Positions 47,601 to 58,542 of a stretch of DNA of 64,000 nt are shown here, piece after piece. The stretch covers positions 41,168,001 to 41,232,000 of the forward strand of contig JBITNC010000001.1 of the NCBI GenBank assembly GCA_050084985.1. The letters run 5' to 3'. The position numbers and the translations under genes were made by a program. Source of the DNA: Nageia nagi (lineage: Eukaryota; Pinophyta). The stretch's first letter is position 1. Every line of letters begins with the position of its first letter. The notes under the pieces are model-generated. The model searched no databases, was not told the DNA's origin, and worked only from the letters and a program-made list of their open reading frames with translations.

Positions 47601-47853
47601 CTGACCCACCTTCATATTCCTATAGTTTTTGAAATTTCTTCTTGTCACCTGTCATGTGACTTGAGCATCCGCTGTCTAATATCCATGGTGATGGTTTGTC
47701 TTGAGCTTTTAATGCTGTTTGAACGATTAAAGACTCTTTATCCTCTCTGAGTTTCTCCTTTTCTTTCCAGACTTGTTTTACTTTTATTTCAGCTCCTTAT
47801 TTTTTATTATACTTTTCTTCTTTCTATGGATAACTGCTCTGAAACTGTTTATT
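44646..47853 (-). pseudogene. Sirevirus-like pol
   Basis: Minus strand, in order: protease with WILDSGCSSHMTGDK (47647-47690); GAG-pre-integrase with LWHKRLGHICFKNL near 47280; integrase with CDSCQRGKQ, IIHTDLCGPM, FILFIDDYSRMTWV, LRSNRGGEFTSDEF (catalytic Asp replaced by Asn) and PQQNGVVERKNR; RT with [31 protein letters not shown] followed by a stop where Gln is usual, and an intact YVDD near 45550; RNase H with DWAGCMDD near 45100, LSTAEAEY and [11 protein letters not shown], stop at 44646-44648. Only a handful of stops and shifts interrupt it, far fewer than in copia A and B. Confidence 0.88.
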
Positions 47854-49666
47854 CTATCTTATGGAAGGAAATTGTCTCGGTGGAAAGAACCTCATGCCAT
47901 GATTATTTCTGCAGAATCTGGCAATGTGTCCATACTCATGACAGTTGTAACACTCAACTGGATACTCCATTAGTGGGTCGAATGCATTCCTAGTGACAAA
48001 GGTTCTTGGAGCGATATTATACTTACATTCAAAAATTTTGTGTCCATATGCATTGCATTTGAAACAGTATCCATTGAAGGGATGGATGTAGCTATTATAT
48101 TGCTGAGTACTTCTTGGTCCTGCATAGGGTCTTCTTCTGGAATGCACTTGAGTGAAGCCATCATCCTCTAGTCCTGAGCTATCTTCCTTCTTTTTGGTTT
48201 CTTTTATGTTTTCCCTTTTTATGTCATTGGAAGATTGTCCTTGTTCATATCCCAGACCAGATTTATCAGAAAACATTCTTTGACTGTTAATGATTTCGCT
48301 GAGTTTAGTCGACCTTCCTTCTAGATATTCAAAAGAGCTAATTTTCTTGGTGACTTCCTCTAGTTGCATATGTAGCCCAGTTATTTCTTCTTCAAGCTTA
48401 CTGCAATTTTTAACTTTCACAAGAAGCTGTTCCTCCAAACTCTCATTTATCCTCTTAGATTCTTCCACTTCTATTTTTAAGTTTGCTATATTATTACTTG
48501 CATCATCAAACCTTTTTGAGAGTTTCTTATTTTTCTTTATTTCTTTATTCAATTCATTCAATGCTGTTATTAGTTCTTCTTCAAGATCAATCTCAATCTC
48601 ACAGTCATTTTCTTCATCTGTCTCTTCCTTTTTATGTTCTTGGTCATTTTGATTATCTTCATTCAGTTTCTCTTCAAATGCCATAAACAATGCTCCATTG
48701 TAATCTTTTTCTGATTCATTACTGGAATCATCATCAGTGGAGCCTTCATTTCTAGATATGAAGCTCTGTCTATTTGACCTTCTATTTCGAGCATGAGATT
48801 TCATTTTGTAGTTTTTCTCAAAATATGATTCTTGATCATCTTTATCAATTTTTTTATATGGACATTTTGAAATGAAATGACCAATACCACCATAGTTAAA
48901 ACATTTAAACAGTAGCTTGCCTTTATATTTACCTTTTCCCCTTTTTATCTTTCTAACAAAATTTGCTTCTGCTTCATCAGATTGTTCCTCATCGTCAGAA
49001 TCTATTTTGGCTGTGGTAATGTTATTGGCTTTAAACGTTGCTTCTTTTTCTGAATGTTTTGCTTTTTTGATCCTCATTTCATAAGCAGTCAGCGATCCAT
49101 GCATTTCATCCATGTTGAAAGTTTTCAAATTTTTTGCTTCCAATAGCAGACACCTTTGAATCAAAGCGAGATGTGAGAGATCGCAGTACCTTTTTCACGA
49201 TGACATGATCTTCAATTTCTTCTCCAAGACCTCTGATTGCATTAGTAATTTCATTTACTCTCAACATGTATGCTTCGATGGTTTCATCTTCATTCATCTT
49301 TAGAACTTCGAATTGAGCTCTATGAGTTTGGAGTTTTGCTTCCTTGACTTTATCATCTCCTTCGTGAATGCTCTTCAACTTATTCCATATTTCTTTTGCA
49401 GATTTGCATGCCATAACTTTCACCTATTCACTATCCACAAGACCACACATTAGGGCATTTCTTACTTTTGCATCACATTCAAATGCCTTCTTTCTGCTTC
49501 ATCTGATGGACCTGTAGGGGGAGGAGTGTAACCCCTTTTTAACAGCATCCCAAGTATCAAAACCCAATGCACTGAGATAAGTCTTCATTCAAATTTTCCA
49601 AAAAGCATAATTGGTTCCATCAAAGAGAGGTGCCTTGTTAGATGAGAAACCTTCTCCGCTTGCCAT
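47854..49666 (-). pseudogene. Sirevirus-like gag with coiled coil and zinc knuckles
   Basis: The frame starts MASGEGFSSNKAPLFDGTNY at 49666 and is interrupted by a stop near codon 25 and a frameshift around the ACTCCTCCCCC stretch near 49525. From 49164 to 47854 it is open for 436 codons. Domains: UBN2-type capsid (EIWNKLKSIHEGDDK, NEDETIEAYMLRVNEITNAI); zinc knuckle 1 CFNYGGIGHFISKC at 48856-48903 with its second Cys changed to Tyr; an acidic then strongly helical coiled coil (EEELITALNELNKEIKKNKK ... LEEEITGLHMQLEEV, 48300-48620); zinc knuckle 2 CFKCNAYGHKIFEC; zinc knuckle 3 CYNCHEYGHIARFC at 47905-47952. The architecture matches Sirevirus Gag. It ends TAG at 47854. Confidence 0.85.
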
Positions 49667-49712
49667 AGTGCCACTACCAGGATCTCCTTAGCTGTTATAG
49701 CCTAAGTAGGAA

Positions 49713-49728
49713 CGTGGCTCTGATACCA
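49713..49728 (-). other. Primer-binding site of the Sirevirus-like element
   Basis: TGGTATCAGAGCCACG on the minus strand, two bases inside the 5' LTR end; perfect complement of initiator tRNA-Met. Confidence 0.92.
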
Positions 49729-50690
49729 ATTATTGGAATTTGAGTGACACTGAGAGGGGGGGTGAATCAGTGTATATAAAAATAATCAATTTAAGCTTCG
49801 TAAATAAAGATAGATTAAAAGCCAGAGAAAATTGAGCAAGCACACCAAGTACATCACACAACACCATATATAACGAGGTTCACCAGATTGGCTACATCCC
49901 TGAACATGACTGCTTGGACTCCAATCCAAATCCAGTCATTAAAGAAAGCTTACAGATTCACAGCACCAACTGTGAAGGGTAGCACCAACTACCACTTTAA
50001 ATATAGCAGAACCTATTGCTTGGAGCACCAACTCCAGCTATCAAGCACCCACTTGATACAACATTCAAAAAGGAGGAAGGAATACAGTTCTAGAAGACCC
50101 TCAATGGTCTAGCTCTAATGCTCATTGTCTGATCTCTACACATAGCTCCAAAGTAACACAGTTAAACAATCACTATTCTCTCTGCATATTTGTTTGCTCA
50201 CTTCACATACTCCGGATACTCCCTCTTCCATGCTCTTCCCTCTCCACTACACCCTTCTCTTCTCACCCTTCTCTCCATGCTCGTTTTTCACACCTTCTTC
50301 GATCCACTCTCCACCTCTTCCATGCTATTACTTCAACTCACCACGTCTCTGCTCGCTAGTTCACCCTAAATCTACAATCCACTCTTCACATCCATTCCTA
50401 CAAAACCGTTACACGTCAAGAAAATCGTTACACATCAAGAAAACCCCTCACAAAACTGTTCCTGTCATCACACGTTATCAAAAACAAACTGAAAAGGAAT
50501 CTTTATTTGTAACTGCTCCTGCACTAAGAGAGTTCACTATCTGAGATTGCAACTGCTGTAATTGATGAACGCTCCTCTTGCTCAAACAGAGTTGTTCAGA
50601 TAAGTGTAGCTCTTTCTCCACTGATTCCGGAGATTTGACAGTATCTAATTTTTAGTTCTGGAGTCTCTTTCTATAGCCTAGAGATTGACT

Positions 50691-51115
50691 AGCTTACCGG
50701 ATGTTTATTGTATTCACCATGATGTCATCATCTCTGAACTCCGGAAGAGAGTTCCAAGGTATTTGCGTGGCCTACTAGCTTACCGGATGTTTATTGTATT
50801 CACCATGATGTCATCATCTTCGAACTCCGGAAGAGAGTTCCAAGGTATCTGTGTGGCCTACTAGCTTACCAGATGTTTATTGTATTCACCATGATATCAT
50901 CATCTTCGAACTCCGAAAGAGAGTTCCAAGGTATCTGTGTGGCCTACTAGCTTACCAGATGTTTATTGTATTCACCATGATGTCATCATCTTCGGACTCT
51001 GGAAGAGAGTTCCAAGGTATCTGTGTGGCCTACTAGCTTACCGAATGTTTATTGTATTCACCATGATGTCATCATCTTCAAACTTCGGAAGAGAGTTCTA
51101 AGGTATCTACATGGC
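50691..51115. repeat. Five 86-bp tandem units in the 5' LTR
   Basis: Units start AGCTTACCGGATG or variant at 50691, 50777, 50863, 50949 and 51034. Same copy number as the 3' LTR. Confidence 0.9.
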
Positions 51116-51194
51116 CTTCCGAACTCTTCAACACCAACTGCTAACGTCATCTTCTCTGGACTCCAGAAGTAGAGTAAAACGCTTCCCACGATGT

Positions 51195-51456
51195 CCAAAC
51201 TTTTATCTCCGATCTTTTATCTCCGAACTTTTATCTCCGAACTTTTATCTCCAGAATTTTATCTCCGGACTTTTATCTCTGGACTTTTATCTCCGGACTT
51301 TTATCTCTGGACTTTTCTCTCCGGACTTTTATCTTCGGACTTTTATCTCCAAACTTTTATCTCCGGACTTTTATCTTCGAACTTTTATCTCCGGACTTTT
51401 ATCTCCGGACTTTTATCTTCGGACTTTTATCTCCGGACTTTTATCTCTGGACTTTT
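51195..51456. repeat. 15-bp minisatellite in the 5' LTR, about 17-18 units
   Basis: Same CTTTTATCTCCGGA-type unit as in the 3' LTR, about one unit shorter. The plus-strand open frames at 51111-51865 are products of this array. Confidence 0.9.
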
Positions 51457-51740
51457 TAATCACCCCTTGCTGACCTCATCATCTCTGAAACCCAGTTTCA
51501 TTCAAACATGTGAACATCGTTCTTCCCGTGATGTCATCTTCATGCTTCCAGAATGCTCTACTCACTTTCTCCGGAACCCGATTTTTTTCACAACTGAGCT
51601 TTTATCATTTCATTCCGAAACGCTTAATTTACTAACCCCAGCTTTTCAATTCTCCTTGCTGACCTCATCACCTCCGGAACCCGATCTTTACCAAAACCAC
51701 GTGTTGACAATAATGACAATCACACATGCTCAACATAAAA

Positions 51741-52934
51741 ATGATTCATATCTTATTTATAAGGTATTTGGGCATCATAGTAAGTTCCATCATACAATGG
51801 AGAAGGTGGCGGGGGTTGCTGTGGTGGTAGTTGAGATAATTGTTGTTAATGTAGTGGTGATATAAGAGGATAGTGTGATTGTCCTTTATTTCTGGGTGGA
51901 GGTAAATGATACCTATGAAGCTCATTTTGTCTCTTCCTAAGTGAAGCTTCATTTCTCTTAGTTAGATAAGGATCTTGATAGTTATACACTACATGAACCT
52001 ATGGTGATATAGATTGCACCCTAGGTTATCATTTTCTATCTTTTGCCATCATTTGATTACATCCACATAGGATTTAGACATTTTTATTCTTAGGTTGTAT
52101 TATTGGTGGTTTATTTTGATGCACATTGAGCATTGGTTATGCTTGCAACTATGGTTGTTGGGTACATCCTATGGGTTTCATTCATTGTTGTATACCTAGG
52201 TTATACAAAACCATTTGTTGTTATGCTTGGTTTTATATATTATTTTGGGGTGAATTTTCATTCCTATGTGCATAAGTGGGTATTCCTTCCAGCTTAAACT
52301 TTGTAACATCATGATTATCTCTTACCTCATGCCCTCGTTTAGGTGTTATATGACTTGATAAAGGAGTTGGTTTATTTTATTTTAAAACATAACAAGGATT
52401 ATTATAAACTCTAAAATGATCTCTTGATTCTCAAATAGTAGTAGTTGTATGTATGGATATTCGATCATCAAAATCATCTATTTGCCTAGATATGGTGGAA
52501 AGAGTATAATAATCTCTTCTTAGATATGATTGAACTAATCATCCATCTGGTAAATAACATGCAAAATTATCATACTTAGGTCTAAAAGGACCTCTTTGAA
52601 GGATAATATCAGTTGAATGAGTTTATGAGGGAGGTATATTTCTTACTTCAATCTCTTTGACACCATCAATTAGTTGTGTGTCTTCTGCTAAATATTCTAT
52701 ATCTAAAGGAAGAATGTAGGCATGAGATGAATAAGGGATTCTCAATTATATCAAGAATTTTCTAACTATATCTAAGTTATGATCGATAGGATTTAAGTAA
52801 GCAGAATTTGTTTCTTGAGGAGTTTCCCTTCTTTAAGTACTCCTACTAGACTTATGACTCCTTCATTCTTCTAAATATTTTTCATTGTATGGATTTTGTT
52901 CTTGATGAGATATTTGAGATCGAGTGTTAACCAT
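51741..52934 (-). pseudogene. Tat gag, N-terminal part
   Basis: The frame starts MVNTRSQISHQEQNPYNEKY at 52934, a typical gypsy gag start. It continues through AYILPLDIEYLAEDTQLIDG, LQRGPFRPKYDNFACYLPDG and a proline-rich stretch (LSQLPPQQPPPPSPLYDGTY) up to the Sirevirus insertion point. About a dozen stops are scattered through it. The first 40 codons are nearly intact. Confidence 0.75.
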
Positions 52935-54097
52935 TTTTTTATTTTTTATTTTTTATTTTTTATTTTTTATTTTTTACCAAAATAAAAAGAGAAAACAAAC
53001 ATCGAACATAGAAATTCTATATTTTTATCTTTTGAATTTATATTTGTAAGAAAATAATTAAATGCATGAACAACCTACATGCATACTTACCTTTTTGGTG
53101 TGAAGATATTTTTCTAGCTTTTTAGCATATTAAATTAATCTTTTTAATATCATCGATATGAATTGTACATTTTAATATTTTTAATTTTCTAAAATTATTT
53201 TGTCTAGTCAAGTATTTTAACAAGGTAGACTGGTATTCCTATTAGGCAATATAGGGCTAAGTAACAACTTGATACTTAAAATGGTCCCCTTAGTGTAATG
53301 GGGCTTGAGGAATGTCGCTAAGAACTATCTTGGTGATGAAATTCAAGTATAACCCTTTTTTTTTAGTCATTCGATGAAAAGTAACAACTTCTAACCTATG
53401 AACTAGGTATTCATCTTTAGGTTTTGGCTTTAAAGCTTATAATATTTTATCGATGGGAATACAAGAGAATAAGAATCAATGGGTGGTAATGACTTCCAAA
53501 TCATTTATGTTCATTTTAATAGGTCTTACGATCATGCATTTAATCAAAATAAAGTACTCATGTATGCAAGTTCTAACCCTCCTAATCATACATGTCCATT
53601 AATTAAATCTTTTTAATGTGATTCAAACAATGTTTTAATTAATGTGGAAGTTAATCTAAATTCCCATGAGATTCATTACCTTTAAATGAGATTAATTAAC
53701 CAAAAGAAATATTAAATGTGGTTTATTACCTCTTCTTATGAATCACAATCCTTCGACTGCCTCTCGGTGTGGTAAGGCAAACAAGTAAGAAGTCATTAAT
53801 GTGAATAAGTTTTCTTTAATGTAGGTTCACTTCCCCTTAATACGAGTCATAATATTTTGATCGCCTTTTGATGTGGTAAGGTAGATAAGTAAGAGTATTA
53901 ATATGTAGAAAGTAACCACCATATTCATTAATTGATTTGATGTATCCTAATCTACCTTAAACTCAATTCATTCACCTTAAATATATTATGATCTTAATGA
54001 TGACTAATTACCCTTTCCAATTATGGAAGTAACTTAGTGTATATTCATTTACCAAATTAATGTGATAATGTAAAAAAAGCAAAAGTTCATTTACGCT
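52935..54097 (-). other. Leader of the Tat-like element, inner part
   Basis: Non-coding sequence between gag ATG and copia B. It starts with (ATTTTTT)n at 52936-52976, directly upstream of the gag start in element orientation. Around 53735-53935 two diverged ~104-bp units share TGTGGTAAGGYAAAYAAGTAAG (53769 and 53873). The remainder of the leader continues at 62654 after copia B. Confidence 0.6.
52936..52976. repeat. (ATTTTTT)n microsatellite
   Basis: About six heptamer units immediately before the gag start codon of the Tat-like element (minus strand). Confidence 0.85.
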
Positions 54098-54593
54098 TGC
54101 TAAAATGTATAATGGATTATTGTAAAGATTTTGTAATAATCTTCTAAGTTCACTAATACTTAAGGGTATCATTTGATACCTTAAGTATTTAAGTGAATAT
54201 GATAATGTAACTTGTCCTACACTCCATGTCATGATCATACCCCTTGGGTAAAAGGATGTGCATGTCATGCTTTTGTACATTGGATAAAAAGATGATCCAA
54301 AGAGATATTTTGGCCTATAAATAGAAGGTTTTCTCCTTGTGATTATACAGTAATTGTGGAGTAAAGTTATGTTATAGGATAGTGCTTAGGAGTTAAGATT
54401 AGGAGGATTGTAAAAGAGTTGTATTTGTGATTGAAGTAAAGATCTATTTAGTGGATGTACTCCTAGTTAGAAGAACTACTTACATATAGTGTCACTTTAT
54501 GAGATTGTATTCTTGAGTTATCTTGATGTTAATATGAACTTTCATGTGATCTTGGAAATATAGAGTTGCTTATGTTATAGTTCAATTCTCACA
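54098..54593 (+). repeat. 5' LTR of copia B
   Basis: 496 bp, ends TTCAATTCTCACA, followed by TT and the primer site. Confidence 0.9.
54315..54324 (+). promoter_or_regulatory. TATA box in copia B 5' LTR
   Basis: CTATAAATAG, same position as in copia A. Confidence 0.7.
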
Positions 54594-54595
54594 TT

Positions 54596-54607
54596 TGGTA
54601 TCAAAGC
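54596..54607 (+). other. Primer-binding site of copia B
   Basis: TGGTATCAAAGC, one base from the complement of initiator tRNA-Met (TGGTATCAGAGC). Confidence 0.85.
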
Positions 54608-57546
54608 CACTTGGAAGCTCATATTCACATCCTTGGTGTGGGAGCTACATCTTGGTGATCTTCACTTCTCAACTTACTCTTCATTGTGAGGTAAAATCAA
54701 GAGAAGGTATAATTTTCTTCATTCTATATTTTCTAATGATACTAACAATCTTTGATTCATGTGTTAGTAATTTTTTTTTAAGGATGGATAATATAGTAAT
54801 ATGTTGCATTTGCTTTATACTAACCTCTAATGACCATATTGTTAATTGAGTTTAGTATATTAAAAAATTGTACCTTTATCACTAAGCCATTTTTTTAAAA
54901 AAGTTTTAAAGGGAAGGGCTCCCAATTTTTTTTGTAAAGCTTATTTATCTTTAGATTTAGTTTATTTTTGAGAGCATTTTTTTAATACTTTTTTTTTTCT
55001 ACATTAATGAGGTATTAAACAAAATATTTAGAGTTATTTTGTTAACAAATTTTTTGATATAGTTGTTAAATTCAAAATTAAAAAAGTGGAGGAGGGAGTA
55101 ATTTTTTTTCTTTCTAACAAAAATAATATTTTGTTTACAAAATTTTATTATGTGACCATATACTCAAAATAATTGTTTTTTGTCTCTTGGAATTTTTTTT
55201 GTAAGAAGAAGGTCAACGATGGTTGGTTTTTTGGTTGAGAAAACCCTTTGTTTGAAGCTTTTTGGCTGACCATAGTGTTGCTTGCTTACCTAGCAATGGC
55301 ATGGCAAGTCTTTCTTTGTCTAGTAGCTTGTGATGGCAATTAAAGGGTTGAAATCTTCTTGGTTCCCTCGAATAGTAGACCCCCTATAGCATTGCATTTT
55401 CCCTCTTAGCTCTTATCTGGCTTGTGTAGCCTTGGATGTTGTTCCCAAACCTCTTACAGGGGAAGGCCCTAGCGATATTGTTAGCATTTATATTATTTCA
55501 TTGGAAGAGAAGTAATAATCTTTGGTTGGTTCTATGTATGGCTTCTCTCCTTAGCTCACATGTATGGCTTCTCTCCTTAGCTTGCATGCATGGCCTCTCT
55601 TCTTAGCTCATGTCTCTTTCCTATGCATGTGGCCTTTCCACTCTCACCCTTTACTATACTCCCACTGTACTAATACTTGACCAAGTTCGATTGCTCCTTC
55701 ATCCCCCCCTCTCATGTAGGTTTTTCCTCATTTATGCTTAGATCCCTTGTGCTACCAGACCTCCTCATCTACGCTTAGGTCCCTTATGCTGCCAGACCAC
55801 CTCCTCCATGTCAACAACCATCATTCTCCCTTGTTTTCATTAAATTGCTTTTTAATTACTTTGATTGCTTGTTTGAATTTGTTTTTTAAAAAAACATCAT
55901 CTCTCACGCACCAACTTAATTGCATAAAATGGCATGAGGATTTCCTCCCTTCATTTAATTCCTTGTAGGATTTGTAGATAGGTTAAATGATGGTACCTTA
56001 AGCACGTGTCCTTAGTCAAGAATTTAATTTTTTCTTAACCTATCTTTACTCTAGGTTGGACTCATTAACTATGATGAGTTGTATTTTTTTTAAAAAAAAT
56101 GAAGGGTCAAAACTAAAAAAAATATTAGTTCAAGTAATATTACTTTTAGATATATGGTATTAAGGAGAAATTGTTTTGCATTAATAGTAATACAATTTTT
56201 AAACATATTAACTTTTAAGTGATAAATTTATTTGCATGCAATTTTTTTTACTATACAAAGGGATCTTATTTTTAAGTAAAAAGGGGGAAATATTTATGAA
56301 TCTCTTTACTTAAACATTTAGATCCTTTATGCTTAAAGTACATACTTATCACTTAGAAATTTTTATACTTGTGAAAATAATGCATGCTTATTACCTAATT
56401 ATGTAATGGGAATAATGCATTACTTAATTTTTTAATATTAAAAGATGCATGCTTATGCTTAGTACTTATGATTAGTACTTAAATTTTATGCATGCTTAAA
56501 TATTTATTTATTATGTTAATACATGCTTATGCTTAAATGATGCATGTTTAGTAGTTAAATATTTAAGTTAATAATATTTGCTTAGAGCTTAAATTTCTTA
56601 AGTTCACTATTTAAAAGATGAAAACATGCTTAGTACTTATGTTTAGTACTTAATTTCTTAAGTTATGATGTAATTTACTTCTTTATGCAAAATGGACTTG
56701 TGCAAAATTAGAAATGATATAAATATGTCCTTTAAGGGTTGGTAAACAAAACCTATTAGACATTTAAATTTCAAATTTTAAATAGATGATATTTTATGCT
56801 CTTTATTTTATATTTCATTTTTTACTTTATGTAATTATGCAAATAAAAATACAAATATTGATATGAGAAACCCCTAAAATAAACACATCTACATGTAAAT
56901 TTTGCAACATGGCTTATTTAGGGAGCCATGAGGTGAGAATAAGTGAACTAGATCCTTTAAGTTCGATGATCCAAATGGTGAAAAGTTTGTACTTCTCAAT
57001 TGCCCCTAAGTCCTCTATTGGTTTGGACGTAACTCTAATAGGTTGATAGACATGTGTGTAGTGATACCACATGTTTGCATATCCATTCAGAGATTATCCT
57101 GATAGCCTTAGAGGGCAACTTGAAACCTAATCAAGATTAATAATTTGGTCGATCTAATAAACATCATAACCTTGAAAAATAGTAGGTAATTCTCTTTGTG
57201 AGAAAGTACAAAATTAACTAAGGTGAACTGATTCAGGATTGGTAGTACTTGGTATCCTCTTTTGTGGGCATCCAGGTGAAGGCCTAATTTTTGATAAGAA
57301 AACAAACCTCAATAATGTCACTCTACATCTATGATTCTTGAGATAAGAAATATATTTGGGTACATGGATTATTATTTGAGTTATGAAATATTTACACTTA
57401 TGAATCAAATCAAGCATGTCTCTAGTGTTAAATTTAACATGTATTATTTCTTTGGTTAAAACTAAAGATTTAATATTATTTATTAAACCAAATGCTTATT
57501 ATTTTACATTATTATGTAGCAAATGAGAGACTCCTTTCTACTCAAA
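54608..57546 (+). other. Long non-coding leader of copia B
   Basis: About 2.9 kb. A less AT-rich segment at about 55200-55980 contains three ~27-bp units (ATGTATGGCTTCTCTCCTTA) at 55533-55613 and a ~37-bp pair (GCTTAGRTCCCTTRTGCTRC) at 55735-55808. It does not resemble the corresponding segment of element A. From 56375 to 56660 repeated ATGCATGCTTA/TTAGTACTTA motifs appear, as in A, and from about 56870 the two leaders are clearly homologous. Confidence 0.65.
55533..55613. repeat. Three ~27-bp tandem units in copia B leader
   Basis: ATGTATGGCTTCTCTCCTTA occurs twice and a diverged third unit (ATGCATGGCCTCTCTTCTTA) follows, each ending AGCTYRC/AGCTCAT. Confidence 0.85.
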
Positions 57547-58542
57547 CACATTCTCAATGGTTCCAACATTAGGATTTGAGAACCATGGATGAGAGCTGAA
57601 TTGCAGGTAAGAAAACTTTGGCAAATAGTGAATGAAAATATTATACCTCCTATAGATGAGAAGGTACTAGAGGCTTACAACACAAAGAATGAGTTAGCAA
57701 CCTCCATGATTTACTATGTAGTTTCAGATGATGTGTTCTTAATGATTTTCTCTTCAACCTTAGCAAAAGAAGCTTGGGATAAACTTAAACAAATCTACCT
57801 TAGTTTAAATTTTTTAACAAGATTTACAATTCTTCAAAAGTTACTTCAATCTTGTCAAAGAGAAGATGAAAATATGACTATCTACTTGAATAAAACTATT
57901 GATCTTAGGATCTAATTTATTGTTTTATGGGTGTAATTAGATCAATAATGAGTTCATGGTCTTCATCATTCTTCAAATTTTGAAAATTTTATAATAGTTA
58001 TAAAAATAAGGCTTAATGATGAAGAAGTCTTCTCCCTTAATAACATTTCGAGACACCTTTTGAAGCATGAGAAAACTTTTAATAATAAGGTGTTGATTTC
58101 TTCTCTTAAATATAATAATGTTACTTTTGAAGTAACCAAAACTCTTTTCAACAAGAAGTTCAACCATCAAAATAAATCTTATCTTTATTCCTTCAACAAG
58201 TTTGAGAAAAGAGGCATTAGCTACAACATCAATAGGAACAATGGCAACAATGGCAATAACAAAAATAAAAATGGTAACAATAAAAATAATAGCAACAACA
58301 ACCACTTCAAACAAAGATATGGAAAAGGTAAGGTAAATAATCTTTATCATAAGGAAAAGTTTGATGGTAATTGTAACTATTATGGCATCCAAGGTCATAA
58401 AGAAGTTATTTCTATAAAAAGAAAAAATAAAAAAAAGAATAAAGATAATAGAAATGTAAAAAAATTCAAAAGAAAGAAGAATATTCATGTTGGTTTTGCT
58501 ATAGTGCTCTACTCCTTATCTCGCTCTTTTTCATCTGATTAG
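57547..58542 (+). pseudogene. copia B gag
   Basis: The frame includes ELQVRKLWQIVNENIIPPID, KVLEAYNTKNELATSMIYYV, LAKEAWDKLKQIYLSLNF and TILQKLLQSCQREDENMTIY (open 57589-57915). After a stop and frame change it continues with an Asn-rich linker (NGNNGNNKNKNGNNKNNSNN) and a zinc-knuckle remnant GNCNYYGIQGHKE near 58368, where the second Cys has become Tyr and the last Cys is lost. The rest is lysine-rich, ending near 58542. Confidence 0.82.

Larger units (their letters stand above)
42460..51735 (-). mobile_element. Sirevirus-like Ty1/copia retrotransposon inserted in Tat gag
   Basis: Two LTRs of about 2.0 kb (42460-44492 and 49731-51735) flank a minus-strand gag-pol. A perfect 5-bp target duplication TAAAA lies at 42455-42459 and 51736-51740. 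The primer site complementary to initiator tRNA-Met is intact, several polypurine tracts precede the 3' LTR, and gag is long with a coiled coil and zinc knuckles. Together these point to the Sirevirus (SIRE/Maximus) lineage. LTRs differ by only a few percent outside the tandem arrays, so it is younger than the copia elements A and B. No envelope-like ORF is present between pol and 3' LTR. Confidence 0.92.
49731..51735 (-). repeat. 5' LTR of the Sirevirus-like element
   Basis: 2005 bp, ends TGTTGAGCATG in element orientation start and CCAATA at the primer-site side (one mutation from CCAACA). Contains the same two tandem arrays as the 3' LTR: five 86-bp units from 50691 to about 51115 and the 15-bp minisatellite at about 51195-51456. 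Confidence 0.92.

Noticed and set aside
48290-48686. Plus-strand Ser-rich frames
   Set aside because: Shadow of the coiled-coil part of the Sirevirus gag on the minus strand.
57973-58488. Minus-strand hydrophobic frame of 171 codons
   Set aside because: Antisense of the Asn/Lys-rich gag linker of copia B; the hydrophobicity is a by-product of AAT/AAA codons read in reverse.
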